Shown here: positions 26,784 through 34,312 of the stretch, piece by piece
How the letters are laid out: each line of letters starts with the position of its first letter
Numbering within the stretch: position 1 is the first letter of the stretch
From: Candidatus Accumulibacter affinis
Lineage (GTDB): Bacteria; Pseudomonadota; Gammaproteobacteria; Burkholderiales; Rhodocyclaceae
Length of the DNA stretch: 64,000 nt
Reading direction: 5' to 3'
Assembly (NCBI GenBank): GCA_016713625.1
Contig: JADJOT010000011.1
Location: 62,001 to 126,000, forward strand
Program-made: the position numbers and the translations under genes
Notes under the pieces: model-generated
Told to the model about the DNA's origin: nothing
Databases searched by the model: none
The model's input: the letters and a program-made list of their open reading frames with translations, nothing else

Positions 26784-27449
26784 ATGGCAAGCCAACCCAT
26801 CACCCGCGCCCAAGTATTCAACGCTGCAGACAACATCAGCGCCGCCGGCCAGCAGCCTACAGTCGCAAGCATTCGCGCAACGCTTGGCACTGGCAGCTTT
26901 ACGACGATAACCGCCATGCTGCGCGAATGGAAAGAACAGGCCCAAGCCCCCGACGACGATACCTTGGACGTCCCCGAGGAAATCAAGGAATCCCTCACCC
27001 GCGCCGCACAAATCGTCTGGAAAAGCGCACAAGACCACTTCCGACACGAACTCGCCACGGTGAAGGCCGAAGCAGTCCGGACGATCGCCGCCGCCCAGGC
27101 CCAGGCTACAGACGCGCTGACGGAGATTGCCGACCTCGAAAAACTCAACCAGGCGCAGGCGTATCAAATCCTCGAACACAAGCAGTTGATCGGATCACTT
27201 CGCGAGGAAGTAAGGGAACTCGGTTTGAACCTGGCCGCAGCCCGGGCCGAAATCCGGACCAGTGATAACCGCCTGGCAGAACAGGCCGACCTGTTGCGCC
27301 GCCTGGCCAGCAACCCGACCAAGGCCCCCGCCCCAGAGAAGCCTGGCAAGCCTGGCAAGTCGCCCGCCAACATCAACCCAGGCCGCAACCAACGCGCCCC
27401 AACGCCGAAGCCCGACCAGGCCAGCGGCCCGGAACCGACGCCCACGTAA
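26784..27449 (+). CDS. KfrA-like DNA-binding coiled-coil protein
   Basis: 221 residues. An N-terminal KfrA_N-type domain (ITRAQVFNAADNISAAGQQPTVASIRATLGTGSFTTITAMLREWKE) is followed by a long Ala/Glu/Gln coiled coil (about residues 85-180) and a Pro-rich tail. KfrA helps maintain plasmids by binding DNA and forming filaments. I start at MASQPIT because AAGGATAAGG precedes it and the domain begins there. The frame is open back to 26325, which would add 153 residues of low-complexity sequence. Unusual for an inovirus. Confidence 0.65.
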   Translation: MASQPITRAQVFNAADNISAAGQQPTVASIRATLGTGSFTTITAMLREWKEQAQAPDDDTLDVPEEIKESLTRAAQIVWKSAQDHFRHELATVKAEAVRTIAAAQAQATDALTEIADLEKLNQAQAYQILEHKQLIGSLREEVRELGLNLAAARAEIRTSDNRLAEQADLLRRLASNPTKAPAPEKPGKPGKSPANINPGRNQRAPTPKPDQASGPEPTPT

Positions 27450-27500
27450 CCACTAGGTGTTTTTGGCAGCCAACAAAAAAGGGGCACCTGACCCAGAACT

Positions 27501-27571
27501 GCCCAACGTTAAAGCTCAGGGGCGCTGCGCGGCCTTATCGCGCAGCGTCCCTTGGAGCGCCGGGTTAGGTG
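27501..27571 (-). repeat. attC: integron attC site 1
   Basis: On the lower strand it begins ACCTAAC (RYYYAAC type) and ends GTTGGGC (GTTRRRY). Between them lies an imperfect palindrome with GGACGCTGCGCG...CGCGCAGCG. About 70 bp. It lies 2 bp downstream of the 27573 gene stop, as an attC follows its cassette gene. Confidence 0.85.
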
Positions 27572-27572
27572 C

Positions 27573-27944
27573 TTATTGATCGGTCTCATTGAACGGATGG
27601 TTTTCAATCAGTCCCCAAAGGCTGTCGTCCTTTTCGGAACCGCGAGCGCCGATTTCGATGAGAAGCCGCGTGGTTGTTGTGTCATCAGCGCCAATAACCC
27701 GCGATAGCGTCGTTAACTTTCGCCAGCCTCCCTTGAATCGCTGATCGGACAACATCTTCCTGAGAAGCTTCTTGCGCCGGCTATCAAGTTCACGGGTCGG
27801 TCTTTCTTTCAGCCAATGGAGAAAAACATTGCCACCCAGCGTGAGAATCGAGCCAATGATGGCGCCAATCAAGCCTATGACGGCGGAAAAGTACTTGGTG
27901 TCAGAAATAACCCGTTCGGCGATTTGTTGCGCAAGATCCTCCAT
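27573..27944 (-). CDS. cassette-borne hypothetical membrane protein
   Basis: 123 residues with one or two hydrophobic helices near the N-terminus (YFSAVIGLIGAIIGSILTLGGNVFL) and a basic cytoplasmic tail (RELDSRRKKLLRKMLSDQRFKGG). Shares a cassette with the 28373 gene, 12 bp upstream. Function unknown. Confidence 0.65.
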   Translation of the reverse strand: MEDLAQQIAERVISDTKYFSAVIGLIGAIIGSILTLGGNVFLHWLKERPTRELDSRRKKLLRKMLSDQRFKGGWRKLTTLSRVIGADDTTTTRLLIEIGARGSEKDDSLWGLIENHPFNETDQ

Positions 27945-27956
27945 GATTTTTGCCCT

Positions 27957-28373
27957 CTATTGTTCGTGCGGTTTTTCTTGAGCTTGCTGGACGCTTGTAA
28001 ATGCGAATAAAAGTCCAAGCTTTAGCCCTTGGTCGAGCAACATCGAGACTACCCACCACACGCCGCCAATTAGACATGTTTTCCACCACGCCAACTCGGA
28101 ATAACGGAAATCGCCCCATAGGCCGAGCGCAACAAGCCCCCCTATCCAGATAGCCGGACTGCCGATGAAAAGCACAACGGCAAGGGCAATTGCCAGCCCG
28201 ACATTCAGCACGATTCCCAACACACCGATAGTCAGTAGCATTGCGACCAGCAACAAACCGATTTTCCATGCAGGGTGGATCTTCAGCCAACGGAAAATGC
28301 AATAGGCCAGCAATGGACCAAGTGCCAGTGAAATAGGGGTGTGGTATGCCACCCAGAGAGCGCCTAAAGTCAT
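27957..28373 (-). CDS. cassette-borne hypothetical polytopic membrane protein
   Basis: 138 residues, MTLGALWVAYHTPISLALG, with about four hydrophobic segments. The start at 28373 lies 7 bp inside the edge of the previous attC, typical for the first gene of a cassette. Not recognised. Confidence 0.65.
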   Translation of the reverse strand: MTLGALWVAYHTPISLALGPLLAYCIFRWLKIHPAWKIGLLLVAMLLTIGVLGIVLNVGLAIALAVVLFIGSPAIWIGGLVALGLWGDFRYSELAWWKTCLIGGVWWVVSMLLDQGLKLGLLFAFTSVQQAQEKPHEQ

Positions 28374-28380
28374 GGATTGC

Positions 28381-28451
28381 ACCGAACGTTTGAGCTGAGC
28401 GCCTCGCCGGTGGGGGTCCGCTCGAGCGAAGGGTTGAACGAAGGGTTAGGC
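28381..28451 (-). repeat. attC: integron attC site 2
   Basis: Lower strand starts GCCTAAC and ends GTTCGGT, with partly complementary inner boxes (GCTCGAGCGGACC and GGCGCTCAGCTC). About 70 bp, between the 28464 gene stop and the next cassette gene start. The inner arms match less well than in the other sites. Confidence 0.65.
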
Positions 28452-28463
28452 GATTTTGCCGCG

Positions 28464-28751
28464 TTAACTCACAAGATCATTCTTGTCGCACTGACGAATT
28501 GCGCTAAGCACGACTCGCACAAACAAGCGAAGCGCAGACACAATTTGAAAGGCCGGAATGCCTTCCTCGAATGGAAGATAATAATCTGCTATCAACATAT
28601 CCGGTCTTTGTTCAGGGATAGAAAATCGGCCTAAGATTATGTCGTCGTTCATCCTGTTGGTGAAAGCGTACTTCATATCTAGGAGTGCAGATTCCTTGAC
28701 ACCATAAACTACAACAAACCTTATCAGTTTATTGTCCTGATTAACGGTCAC
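28464..28751 (-). CDS. cassette-borne hypothetical protein
   Basis: 95 residues, soluble, MTVNQDNKLIRFVVVYGVKESALL. A low-GC patch compared with the host. No domain recognised. Followed by attC site 2. Confidence 0.55.
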   Translation of the reverse strand: MTVNQDNKLIRFVVVYGVKESALLDMKYAFTNRMNDDIILGRFSIPEQRPDMLIADYYLPFEEGIPAFQIVSALRLFVRVVLSAIRQCDKNDLVS

Positions 28752-28852
28752 TATGACTCGCGGACCGGGTTAAATCGCCCATGCAGTGTTTGCCTGGCTG
28801 AGCGTCTTTCTCTAAGTCTATATTATGCAATATTTGTTTACTTGAGGATGCA

Positions 28853-29236
28853 TTATAAGCTTGTCCATGCAAGTGAATGAACCATAAACAAGCCAACGGT
28901 CAGAAGACCCGGCGTAAGAAGATTTACAAAAATCAGATGGAACGCAAAAACATGTTTGCACAGAAAAATCATCACACAGCCGGCGAGAAACCCATCTATA
29001 AAGTGACCGACCACGGATGAAAATGAAGCATCACCGAATATTACCAGGCCAAGCAATGAAAAGTAAGATGCAACCACAGTGAATACGATGGCCAGCTTAT
29101 ACACTTGCCCTAACAGGCCCATATTAAACAAGCCGGGTGGTGCTTCTGCGGTATTCTCGAACCAAGTTGAGACGCCCAAGTATATCAGAATATGTAAAAC
29201 GACCGTTAAATTTGCAGCAATATAGATCGCGTTCAT
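28853..29236 (-). CDS. cassette-borne hypothetical membrane protein
   Basis: 127 residues with four hydrophobic segments (MNAIYIAANLTVVLHILIYL; VFTVVASYFSLLGLVIF; FLAGCVMIFLCKHVFAF; LLTPGLLTVGLFMVHSL). The start lies just after a GTTAGTTT core site, the surviving half of an attC. Function unknown. About 100 bp between this and the 28751 gene hold no clear attC. Confidence 0.6.
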   Translation of the reverse strand: MNAIYIAANLTVVLHILIYLGVSTWFENTAEAPPGLFNMGLLGQVYKLAIVFTVVASYFSLLGLVIFGDASFSSVVGHFIDGFLAGCVMIFLCKHVFAFHLIFVNLLTPGLLTVGLFMVHSLAWTSL

Positions 29237-29278
29237 GACTCAAAAAAACTAACAAGTCCGTATTGATTGTAGTAAACG

Positions 29279-29401
29279 GGGGTCAGGTCTTTTCTTTTGC
29301 CCGCGGTCACGTGGTAGAGGGCGCCGGAAAATTGGAGACGAAGTGGCCTGGCCATGTTGCCAATTCTAAACGGCGCTTGGGAAAACAAAAGACCTGACCC
29401 C
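29279..29401. repeat. 123-bp MITE-like element inside an attC
   Basis: Perfect 15-bp terminal inverted repeats: GGGGTCAGGTCTTTT at the left and its complement at the right. There is no coding capacity. It lies where the attC of the 29419 cassette should be, leaving only the 3' core GTTAGTTT. A related GGGGTCAGGTCTTTC palindrome recurs at 44087. Confidence 0.65.
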
Positions 29402-29418
29402 GCCGGTTTATACCGTCT

Positions 29419-30036
29419 TCAATATTTCTTTCCTAGCTGCGTGAGCCTCTTGCGGACCTCTGTTCTTCTTTTCTCAGCGGACGTCGCGCACGAAAAATGC
29501 ATGTCGTTAAATAACTTCAATGACTCAACCGATTCCTTGACTTCGAATGCAGTAGCAATGCCCATTTGATACTTGTTTCCGACTACCCGAGCTTCTTCGG
29601 CGGAACGGGCTAAGAGTTCTTTGAAAGTTGAACAATCTTTCTCGGCGGTATTAGCGAGCTCGGCCTTCCAGTACCCAACTGGATTAATTGCACCGTACAG
29701 CGTTTCGTTTGATATCCAAGAAATGCCAATTGCAACCAGAGCGACCACGGCGAAAGCCAGTTTCTTGGCTTTCGCCATTGCCTCCTCCGAATATTCGAGC
29801 GGCCGTATGTCGCTATACGTTTCAAATATGCCAAAGAGGCCCCAGATCACTAGGCCGAGAACAACTACGAAAAGCAGTACGCCGTACTCCGCAGATTGAA
29901 TCCCGTCAGAAGCGGCGAAGAACGAACTGAGTACAACGCAGTAGATGAGCACTCGAACGAGCCGCGATGCAAAGGCGCGCCACCACGAATAGGCCACCTG
30001 TCGGGCAAAATGCAGCAAGTCCGTTATCGTTCGCAT
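29419..30036 (-). CDS. cassette-borne hypothetical membrane protein
   Basis: 205 residues. Three hydrophobic helices in the first 110 residues (VRVLIYCVVLSSFFAA; YGVLLFVVVLGLVIWGLF; LAFAVVALVAIGISWIS), then a periplasmic or cytoplasmic helical domain with Cys pairs. The start MRTITDLLHF lies ~20 bp inside the cassette. No family known to me. Confidence 0.65.
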   Translation of the reverse strand: MRTITDLLHFARQVAYSWWRAFASRLVRVLIYCVVLSSFFAASDGIQSAEYGVLLFVVVLGLVIWGLFGIFETYSDIRPLEYSEEAMAKAKKLAFAVVALVAIGISWISNETLYGAINPVGYWKAELANTAEKDCSTFKELLARSAEEARVVGNKYQMGIATAFEVKESVESLKLFNDMHFSCATSAEKRRTEVRKRLTQLGKKY

Positions 30037-30054
30037 GAGCTGGGATCTCCAGGC

Positions 30055-30123
30055 GCCCAATGTAGAAGTGAGCGCCTGCCTGCGCGGCTTTTCGCGCAGG
30101 TCCGCTCGACTGCCGGGTTGGGC
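30055..30123 (-). repeat. attC: integron attC site 3
   Basis: Lower strand GCCCAAC ... ATTGGGC with strong inner palindrome GGACCTGCGCG-AAAAGC-CGCGCAGG. Nearly the same as site 4 and as the site at 41537, which suggests one source integron with homogeneous attC sites. Confidence 0.85.
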
Positions 30124-30124
30124 C

Positions 30125-30643
30125 TCGCTTTCCCTTGGAATACACCCTTCGGCCTTGTGAATAGAACAGCCTGTAAAAGCGTGATGCCTTCGGCGGTGCG
30201 TCGTGGAAGCAGTTGTCTTCTTCTTCGTTGGCGAGCAAATAGCCGTAAAGGAAGGAAACGCTCTTTCTCGCTGTCCTGAGTGTAGGGATGTTCATTACCT
30301 CCGCAGAGTCGAGGTGCGCGACGAATTTGTCTCGGTAGGTTCGCATTTCCTCAATGTATGCGTCGAACTCGGTTTCCGTTTGTCCAACGGCGTGCAATAG
30401 CCCGGCGAGGAACGCTGTTCGATCTGTTACGACCTTTCGCCAGTAGTGCTGGCCTCGTTTGTCGCCGAAGAGCTTGCACCATTCAAGGACGCAGATGTCG
30501 ATGAAGTTGCTGTTGGCGTTAACCCAGAACTGGTCTTTGAATATCAACTTCCCTTTTCGCCAGCCGGCTTTGTAGAAGGCCAGATTTCGGAGAAAGTGAC
30601 AACAGAGTATTCCTACCCGGCGGAGACGCTGCCTACGTGTCAT
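30125..30643 (-). CDS. cassette-borne hypothetical protein
   Basis: About 170 residues, MTRRQRLRRVGILCCHFLRN; contains EFDAYIEEMRTYRDKFVAHLDS, a motif seen in AbiV/HEPN-like and other helical proteins, but I cannot assign it. No stop lies before attC site 3: the frame reads through it to 29906. The coordinates given cover the cassette body only. A lost stop or a one-base error near the end is likely. Confidence 0.5.
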
Positions 30644-30649
30644 TGTGAG

Positions 30650-30715
30650 GCCCAACGTAGAGGTGAGCGGCCTGCGCGGCTTTTTGCGCAGGTCCGCTCG
30701 ACTGCCAGGTTAGGG
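30650..30715 (-). repeat. attC: integron attC site 4
   Basis: Lower strand CCCTAAC ... GTTGGGC with inner arms GGACCTGCGC-AAAAAGC-CGCGCAGG. Located 10 bp after the stop of the first cassette gene. Confidence 0.85.
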
Positions 30716-30725
30716 GCCGGTTTTC

Positions 30726-31358
30726 TCACGGAGCACCATCCTTGAGCTTCTTGCGAATGGCATCGTGCATTTGCTCGATATGCACATAGAACGGGGCCAG
30801 GTTGTCTTCGCCGTGTTCAAGGCGCTTCAGAACCTCGGGGGGAAGGGCTTTGTCGTTCCAACGATTCCAGACTTCGACAAACTCAAGAAGCTTCGGATAG
30901 TAAGCGCGTGTCTCGGATTCAGCCAACCAGTAGCAATCGCGAAAAAGCTCAACCATCTTTCGGTAAGCCGGCAAGAGTTCTTCATGAAGTTTGGCGTTGT
31001 CGTACTCAATGATCCGCGTGAATTCTGGGCCGCGTTGTTTTGAAATTCGTTGGCGGGCTTCAATGTCGAGCATCTCGGTCTCAGCGCAAAGTTGCCTCCA
31101 TGCAGCATCGGCTTCGTTTTGCACTCGCAAGCGAAATGCGCCATGCGCACTGATCTCGTTTCGAAGGCCAAGCATGGGCGAATAGAACGTGCTCAGTTGC
31201 TTTTCCAGAAACGCGAGCTTGCGTTGCTTTACCTCTCGCCGAGAAGTTAACCACGCGCCGATAACGACGCCTGCGAGTCCAGAAACGGCTGGAATGGCAA
31301 CAGAAGTGGCCCATCGCACGATCTCAAATGACTGCTGATCAGGAGTCGGCAAGCACAT
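30726..31358 (-). CDS. first-cassette hypothetical protein with N-terminal membrane anchor
   Basis: 210 residues from MCLPTPDQQSFEIVRW. One transmembrane helix (VAIPAVSGLAGVVIGAWLTS), then a charged helical domain (EVKQRKLAFLEKQLSTFYSPMLGLRNEI). This pattern occurs in many phage-defence or stress-associated unknowns. It is the cassette next to attI, the best-expressed position. Function not known. Confidence 0.6.
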   Translation of the reverse strand: MCLPTPDQQSFEIVRWATSVAIPAVSGLAGVVIGAWLTSRREVKQRKLAFLEKQLSTFYSPMLGLRNEISAHGAFRLRVQNEADAAWRQLCAETEMLDIEARQRISKQRGPEFTRIIEYDNAKLHEELLPAYRKMVELFRDCYWLAESETRAYYPKLLEFVEVWNRWNDKALPPEVLKRLEHGEDNLAPFYVHIEQMHDAIRKKLKDGAP

Positions 31359-31365
31359 AGTCAGG

Positions 31366-31412
31366 CCTCTAACGTGAAGTAGCAATCCTACTTGACGCAA
31401 AGCTTTGCGTCA
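31366..31412 (-). other. attI: attI site of integron A with 20-bp palindrome
   Basis: Lower strand: a perfect palindrome TGACGCAAAGCTTTGCGTCA (31393-31412), then TAGG, TTGC and the crossover core CACGTTAGAG. Integron B has the same order and spacing (41019-41063). The shared layout and position between intI and the first cassette identify these as attI sites. The palindrome probably binds IntI or a regulator. Confidence 0.7.
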
Positions 31413-31417
31413 GTATG

Positions 31418-31433
31418 CTGTATGCATGTACAG
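31418..31433 (+). promoter_or_regulatory. LexA box upstream of intI
   Basis: CTGTATGCATGTACAG fits the LexA consensus CTGT-N8-ACAG exactly, 39 bp before the intI start. Integron integrases are widely under SOS control through such a box. In the second copy (40997) one arm is CTGA instead of CTGT. Confidence 0.8.
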
Positions 31434-31471
31434 CAATCGGAAAATTCTCAGACAGATCAGTGAGGTGCGCC

Positions 31472-31893
31472 ATGGACCCGTCCACTAAAATTTCCGGCAA
31501 TTGCGTCAATGCCCTCCCGGCTCCGCCACCGCCCCGGCGGCGGCTCGATCAGCTCAGCGACCGCATCCGGTTCAAGCACTATAGCATACGCTGAGCAGGC
31601 CTATTGCGGCTGGGTGCGACGCTTCATCCTCTTTCACAACAAGCGGCACCCTCGGGATATGGGGGCACACGAGGTCGAGGCGTTTCTCACTCACCTTGCG
31701 GTCGCGAGGCGTGTTTCGGCATCGACTCAGAACCAGGCGAAGAGCGCCCTGCTTTTCCTCTACAAGGAGGTGCTCGAGACCGACCTGCCGTGGCTGGATG
31801 ACGTGGAATCGGCGAAGGCTTCGAAACGCTTGCCGGTCGTTCTCACGCCTGAAGAAGTCCAGCGCCTGCTAGTGCTGATCGCGGGCACCGCTG
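31472..31893 (+). pseudogene. intI: integron integrase A, N-terminal fragment
   Basis: Starts MDPSTKISGNCVNALPAPPP and continues RLDQLSDRIRFKHYSIR. A missing base at about 31595 puts the rest (TEQAYCGWVRRFILFHNKRH, DMGAHEVEAFLTHLA, STQNQAKSALLFLYKEVL, LPVVLTPEEVQRLL) in another frame. This is the N-terminal SAM-like domain of IntI. Similarity ends near LIAGTAG; the catalytic domain with Arg, His and Tyr is absent, replaced by phage DNA. Confidence 0.85.
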
Positions 31894-31924
31894 GTTACTC
31901 TCCCCACCTGGCCCTTTTTCTTGC

Positions 31925-32143
31925 TCAAAACAATGCCGACGATCGGCGCTCTCGCTCCCTGGCTATCAGATCACGGAAATACATACCCGCATCATCGCGC
32001 CCCGATCCATCGACCCGCACCCGCGAAGCGTCCGGACTCGCCAGCATTCGCTCATACCCCGACAACCTTTGATCGGACACTTCAGTAATCCACAATTCGC
32101 GCTCGTCAAGCGCGAACTCCGGACGCTCGACCCGCCCACCCAT
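31925..32143 (-). CDS. small hypothetical phage protein
   Basis: 72 residues, MGGRVERPEFALDERELWITE; starts within the stop of the 32143 gene (TGATG overlap), so probably co-translated. Last gene of the leftward phage operon, ending 30 bp from the integrase fragment. Not recognised. Confidence 0.5.
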   Translation of the reverse strand: MGGRVERPEFALDERELWITEVSDQRLSGYERMLASPDASRVRVDGSGRDDAGMYFRDLIARERERRSSALF

Positions 32144-32724
32144 CAGGCCGCCCGCAACAAGACCGCATCCGGACGCTTGCGCAAACCCCGCACCAGTACC
32201 GGCACCCCTAGTTCCTGATCGAGCCCGACCAGCTCCCGACCGAACAGGACCAACCGGCCCATATCCGAATCACGCGCAAAGGCCGACAACGACTTGACCC
32301 ACTGGCGCACCACATCCGGACCCTTCCCAGGACTGCGCACTGCCCAGGTACTACCCGCAGCCACGTATTCATACGCGCCCGACTCAAAGCTGACGACCGG
32401 CAGCACCCGCACCCCCCAGGCCGCCCACAGGCCCGCGACCATCGCAGATCGCCACGCCTGAAACCGTTTCCACTCCACAGGATCGTCAGACCACACGGTG
32501 AAATCCGGTGCGGTACAGACCGACGCCACCAAGGCTACCATCAGACCCTCGTTTGGCTTCCGCCAGTAGAACTCCTGCCGGTAATCATCCACGAAGGTAT
32601 GCAACGGCCCCGACCGCCAACGACCTCGCCCCGTGAAGCACTCCGGCACGTTCCATTCCACAGGATAAAATGCACCTGGCATAACCCGCAGAAAGGCATT
32701 CGACAGACCAACACAACGACCCAT
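32143..32724 (-). CDS. hypothetical phage protein, possibly DUF4417-like
   Basis: 193 residues. The arrangement PDFTVWSDDPVEWKRFQAWRSAMVAGLWAAWGVRVLPVVSFESG, then YVAAGSTWAVRSPGKG, resembles DUF4417 proteins of mobile elements, where a similar 'W...G..VIP.VSW' core occurs. The assignment is by eye and tentative. Lies directly after zot in the phage operon. Confidence 0.5.
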   Translation of the reverse strand: MGRCVGLSNAFLRVMPGAFYPVEWNVPECFTGRGRWRSGPLHTFVDDYRQEFYWRKPNEGLMVALVASVCTAPDFTVWSDDPVEWKRFQAWRSAMVAGLWAAWGVRVLPVVSFESGAYEYVAAGSTWAVRSPGKGPDVVRQWVKSLSAFARDSDMGRLVLFGRELVGLDQELGVPVLVRGLRKRPDAVLLRAA

Positions 32725-32783
32725 GACCGACCCTCACTTGACCCTCATTTTGTGCAGCCCAAAAGCTACTCGCTGGACAGAAC

Positions 32784-33956
32784 CTAAGTTTTTCCCCCAG
32801 GCCCCGACACCTCCCGCAACGTCGCCTGACTGGCACGCCCTTCCATGTCCGCCACCGGCCACCCCGTGGCGTAATATCGCTTTGGCCCTTTGGTCAGCGT
32901 GACCATGGAACCATCCGGCGTCACCATCACCAGCCACCCCAGGCCGGCCAGTTCCAGGAAGCTGAACCGTTCTTTCACGCCCGCGTCGTTCTCTCGCCAC
33001 TCGACCCACCCGGCCACCTTCCCCATGCCGGAAATCACGCCCGCAAGGCGTATCCGATACTTGATGCTCAACCTGTCGACCACATCATCCGGCGGCTGTA
33101 TCGGTTCCGCCGCCTCGACTGGCGCTTGTTTCGCATCCACTACAGGCGCTTGAACCGGCACAGCCGGAGCAGACGTAGGGACCGCTGGCGCTGTCGCCAC
33201 CACGGCCCCGGCATCCCGCTTGTCGACGGTTTCCTGTGTCTTTGCCGTGCTCGTCACCAGACCCCCCTTAAACATCCAGATGACCACCCCCAACGCCACC
33301 AGGCCCACGGCAGCATAGATCGGCACCGCCTTCCGAAGCACGGTCGAATTCCAAACGTTCGCCCGCTTGTCGACATACTTGTCGACGTTTTCCGTACCCT
33401 CAGTGTGGCTGGCATATGTTCCGAAGTAATCCGGATCATACGCAGCAACGCCGCTTGTCACTTCCTGAAACTTCATGTCCGATCCGCGCTTACGCACGGA
33501 CCATTTATACTCGTTCGGCTTGCCTACGGCATCCCGGTTATAGAAGAACACCAGTTGGTCAACCCTATTCCGCCACATAGTATGACAGTCGTTCAAGACC
33601 TGCCCCATGCACAGAATATCCAAGCCCCTATGCCGATGCTCGGTAATGAACTGCGTTATCTCCGCGCCCAACCGCTGGCGATTCGTCGGCCAATGGTTTT
33701 GCAGCTCATCAATGACGACGAAGGCATCATTCTCGACCACCGAATAGATGACCGGCACCTGTTCCCGAGTGACCTGAAAAAGCAGTTCCCGGCACCGCTC
33801 CGGCGTAATCCCGGCAACGAGTGCTATCCGGTCATGTTCGAGCCCTTCAATGTACGCAAAGACCTTCCGCCCCTTGCGCAAGGCCGGCACGACATGATCC
33901 TTGATCGCCGCATAGCTTTTCCCGGACCCCGGCAAACCTTCGTGAAATATCAGCAC
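32784..33956 (-). CDS. zot: Zot-family phage assembly ATPase (pI-like)
   Basis: 390 residues. N-terminal P-loop LIFHEGLPGSGKSYAAI, Walker B-like FVVIDELQNHWP, then ITEHRHRGLDILCMGQ, the Zot domain signature. One transmembrane helix (PIYAAVGLVALGVVIWMF, about residue 215) and a Pro/Ala-rich periplasmic tail. Zot/pI drives extrusion of filamentous phage through the inner membrane. Intact and placed after the pVI-like gene as in inoviruses. The clearest hallmark of the phage. Confidence 0.92.
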   Translation of the reverse strand: MLIFHEGLPGSGKSYAAIKDHVVPALRKGRKVFAYIEGLEHDRIALVAGITPERCRELLFQVTREQVPVIYSVVENDAFVVIDELQNHWPTNRQRLGAEITQFITEHRHRGLDILCMGQVLNDCHTMWRNRVDQLVFFYNRDAVGKPNEYKWSVRKRGSDMKFQEVTSGVAAYDPDYFGTYASHTEGTENVDKYVDKRANVWNSTVLRKAVPIYAAVGLVALGVVIWMFKGGLVTSTAKTQETVDKRDAGAVVATAPAVPTSAPAVPVQAPVVDAKQAPVEAAEPIQPPDDVVDRLSIKYRIRLAGVISGMGKVAGWVEWRENDAGVKERFSFLELAGLGWLVMVTPDGSMVTLTKGPKRYYATGWPVADMEGRASQATLREVSGPGGKT

Positions 33957-33979
33957 AGCAACCCCCTACGAAACGAACC

Positions 33980-34300
33980 CTACCATTGACCCAACGTGAC
34001 CATTTTGCGCAACAGATGAAACCCGACCGCCGCCCCGAGTATCGCCATCGCCTCGGTAATCCTTGTCTGGCCGGCCAGGTACAACGCGAACGGCGGCAAA
34101 CCCGTAAGCAACGCCCCGATATTGATACCACTGCTCAGAAACGCCGGTGGCGTTAAGCCGCTGATCCACCCGCCGATAGGCACCAGGATAGACGACAACA
34201 CGAACACGATTCCATCGCCGAGAAAATCCCAAACCGCCAAAAATACATCCTTGACCAGATCAACCAGCCAAGTCGTGATCTGTTCCAGCCAACCATTCAT
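33980..34300 (-). CDS. pVI-like minor coat protein (DUF2523 type)
   Basis: 106 residues with three hydrophobic helices (IVFVLSSILVPIGGWISGL; IGALLTGLPPFALYLAG; AMAILGAAVGFHLLRKMV). Size, hydrophobicity and position between the adsorption protein and Zot match the pVI/DUF2523 head-proximal minor coat protein of inoviruses. Start MNGWLEQITTW. Confidence 0.75.
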   Translation of the reverse strand: MNGWLEQITTWLVDLVKDVFLAVWDFLGDGIVFVLSSILVPIGGWISGLTPPAFLSSGINIGALLTGLPPFALYLAGQTRITEAMAILGAAVGFHLLRKMVTLGQW

Positions 34301-34312
34301 CGTTTCGCCCCC

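Noticed and set aside
28752..28852. Additional attC between the 28464 and 28853 genes
   Set aside because: I could not find paired RYYYAAC and GTTRRRY ends with inner complementarity here.
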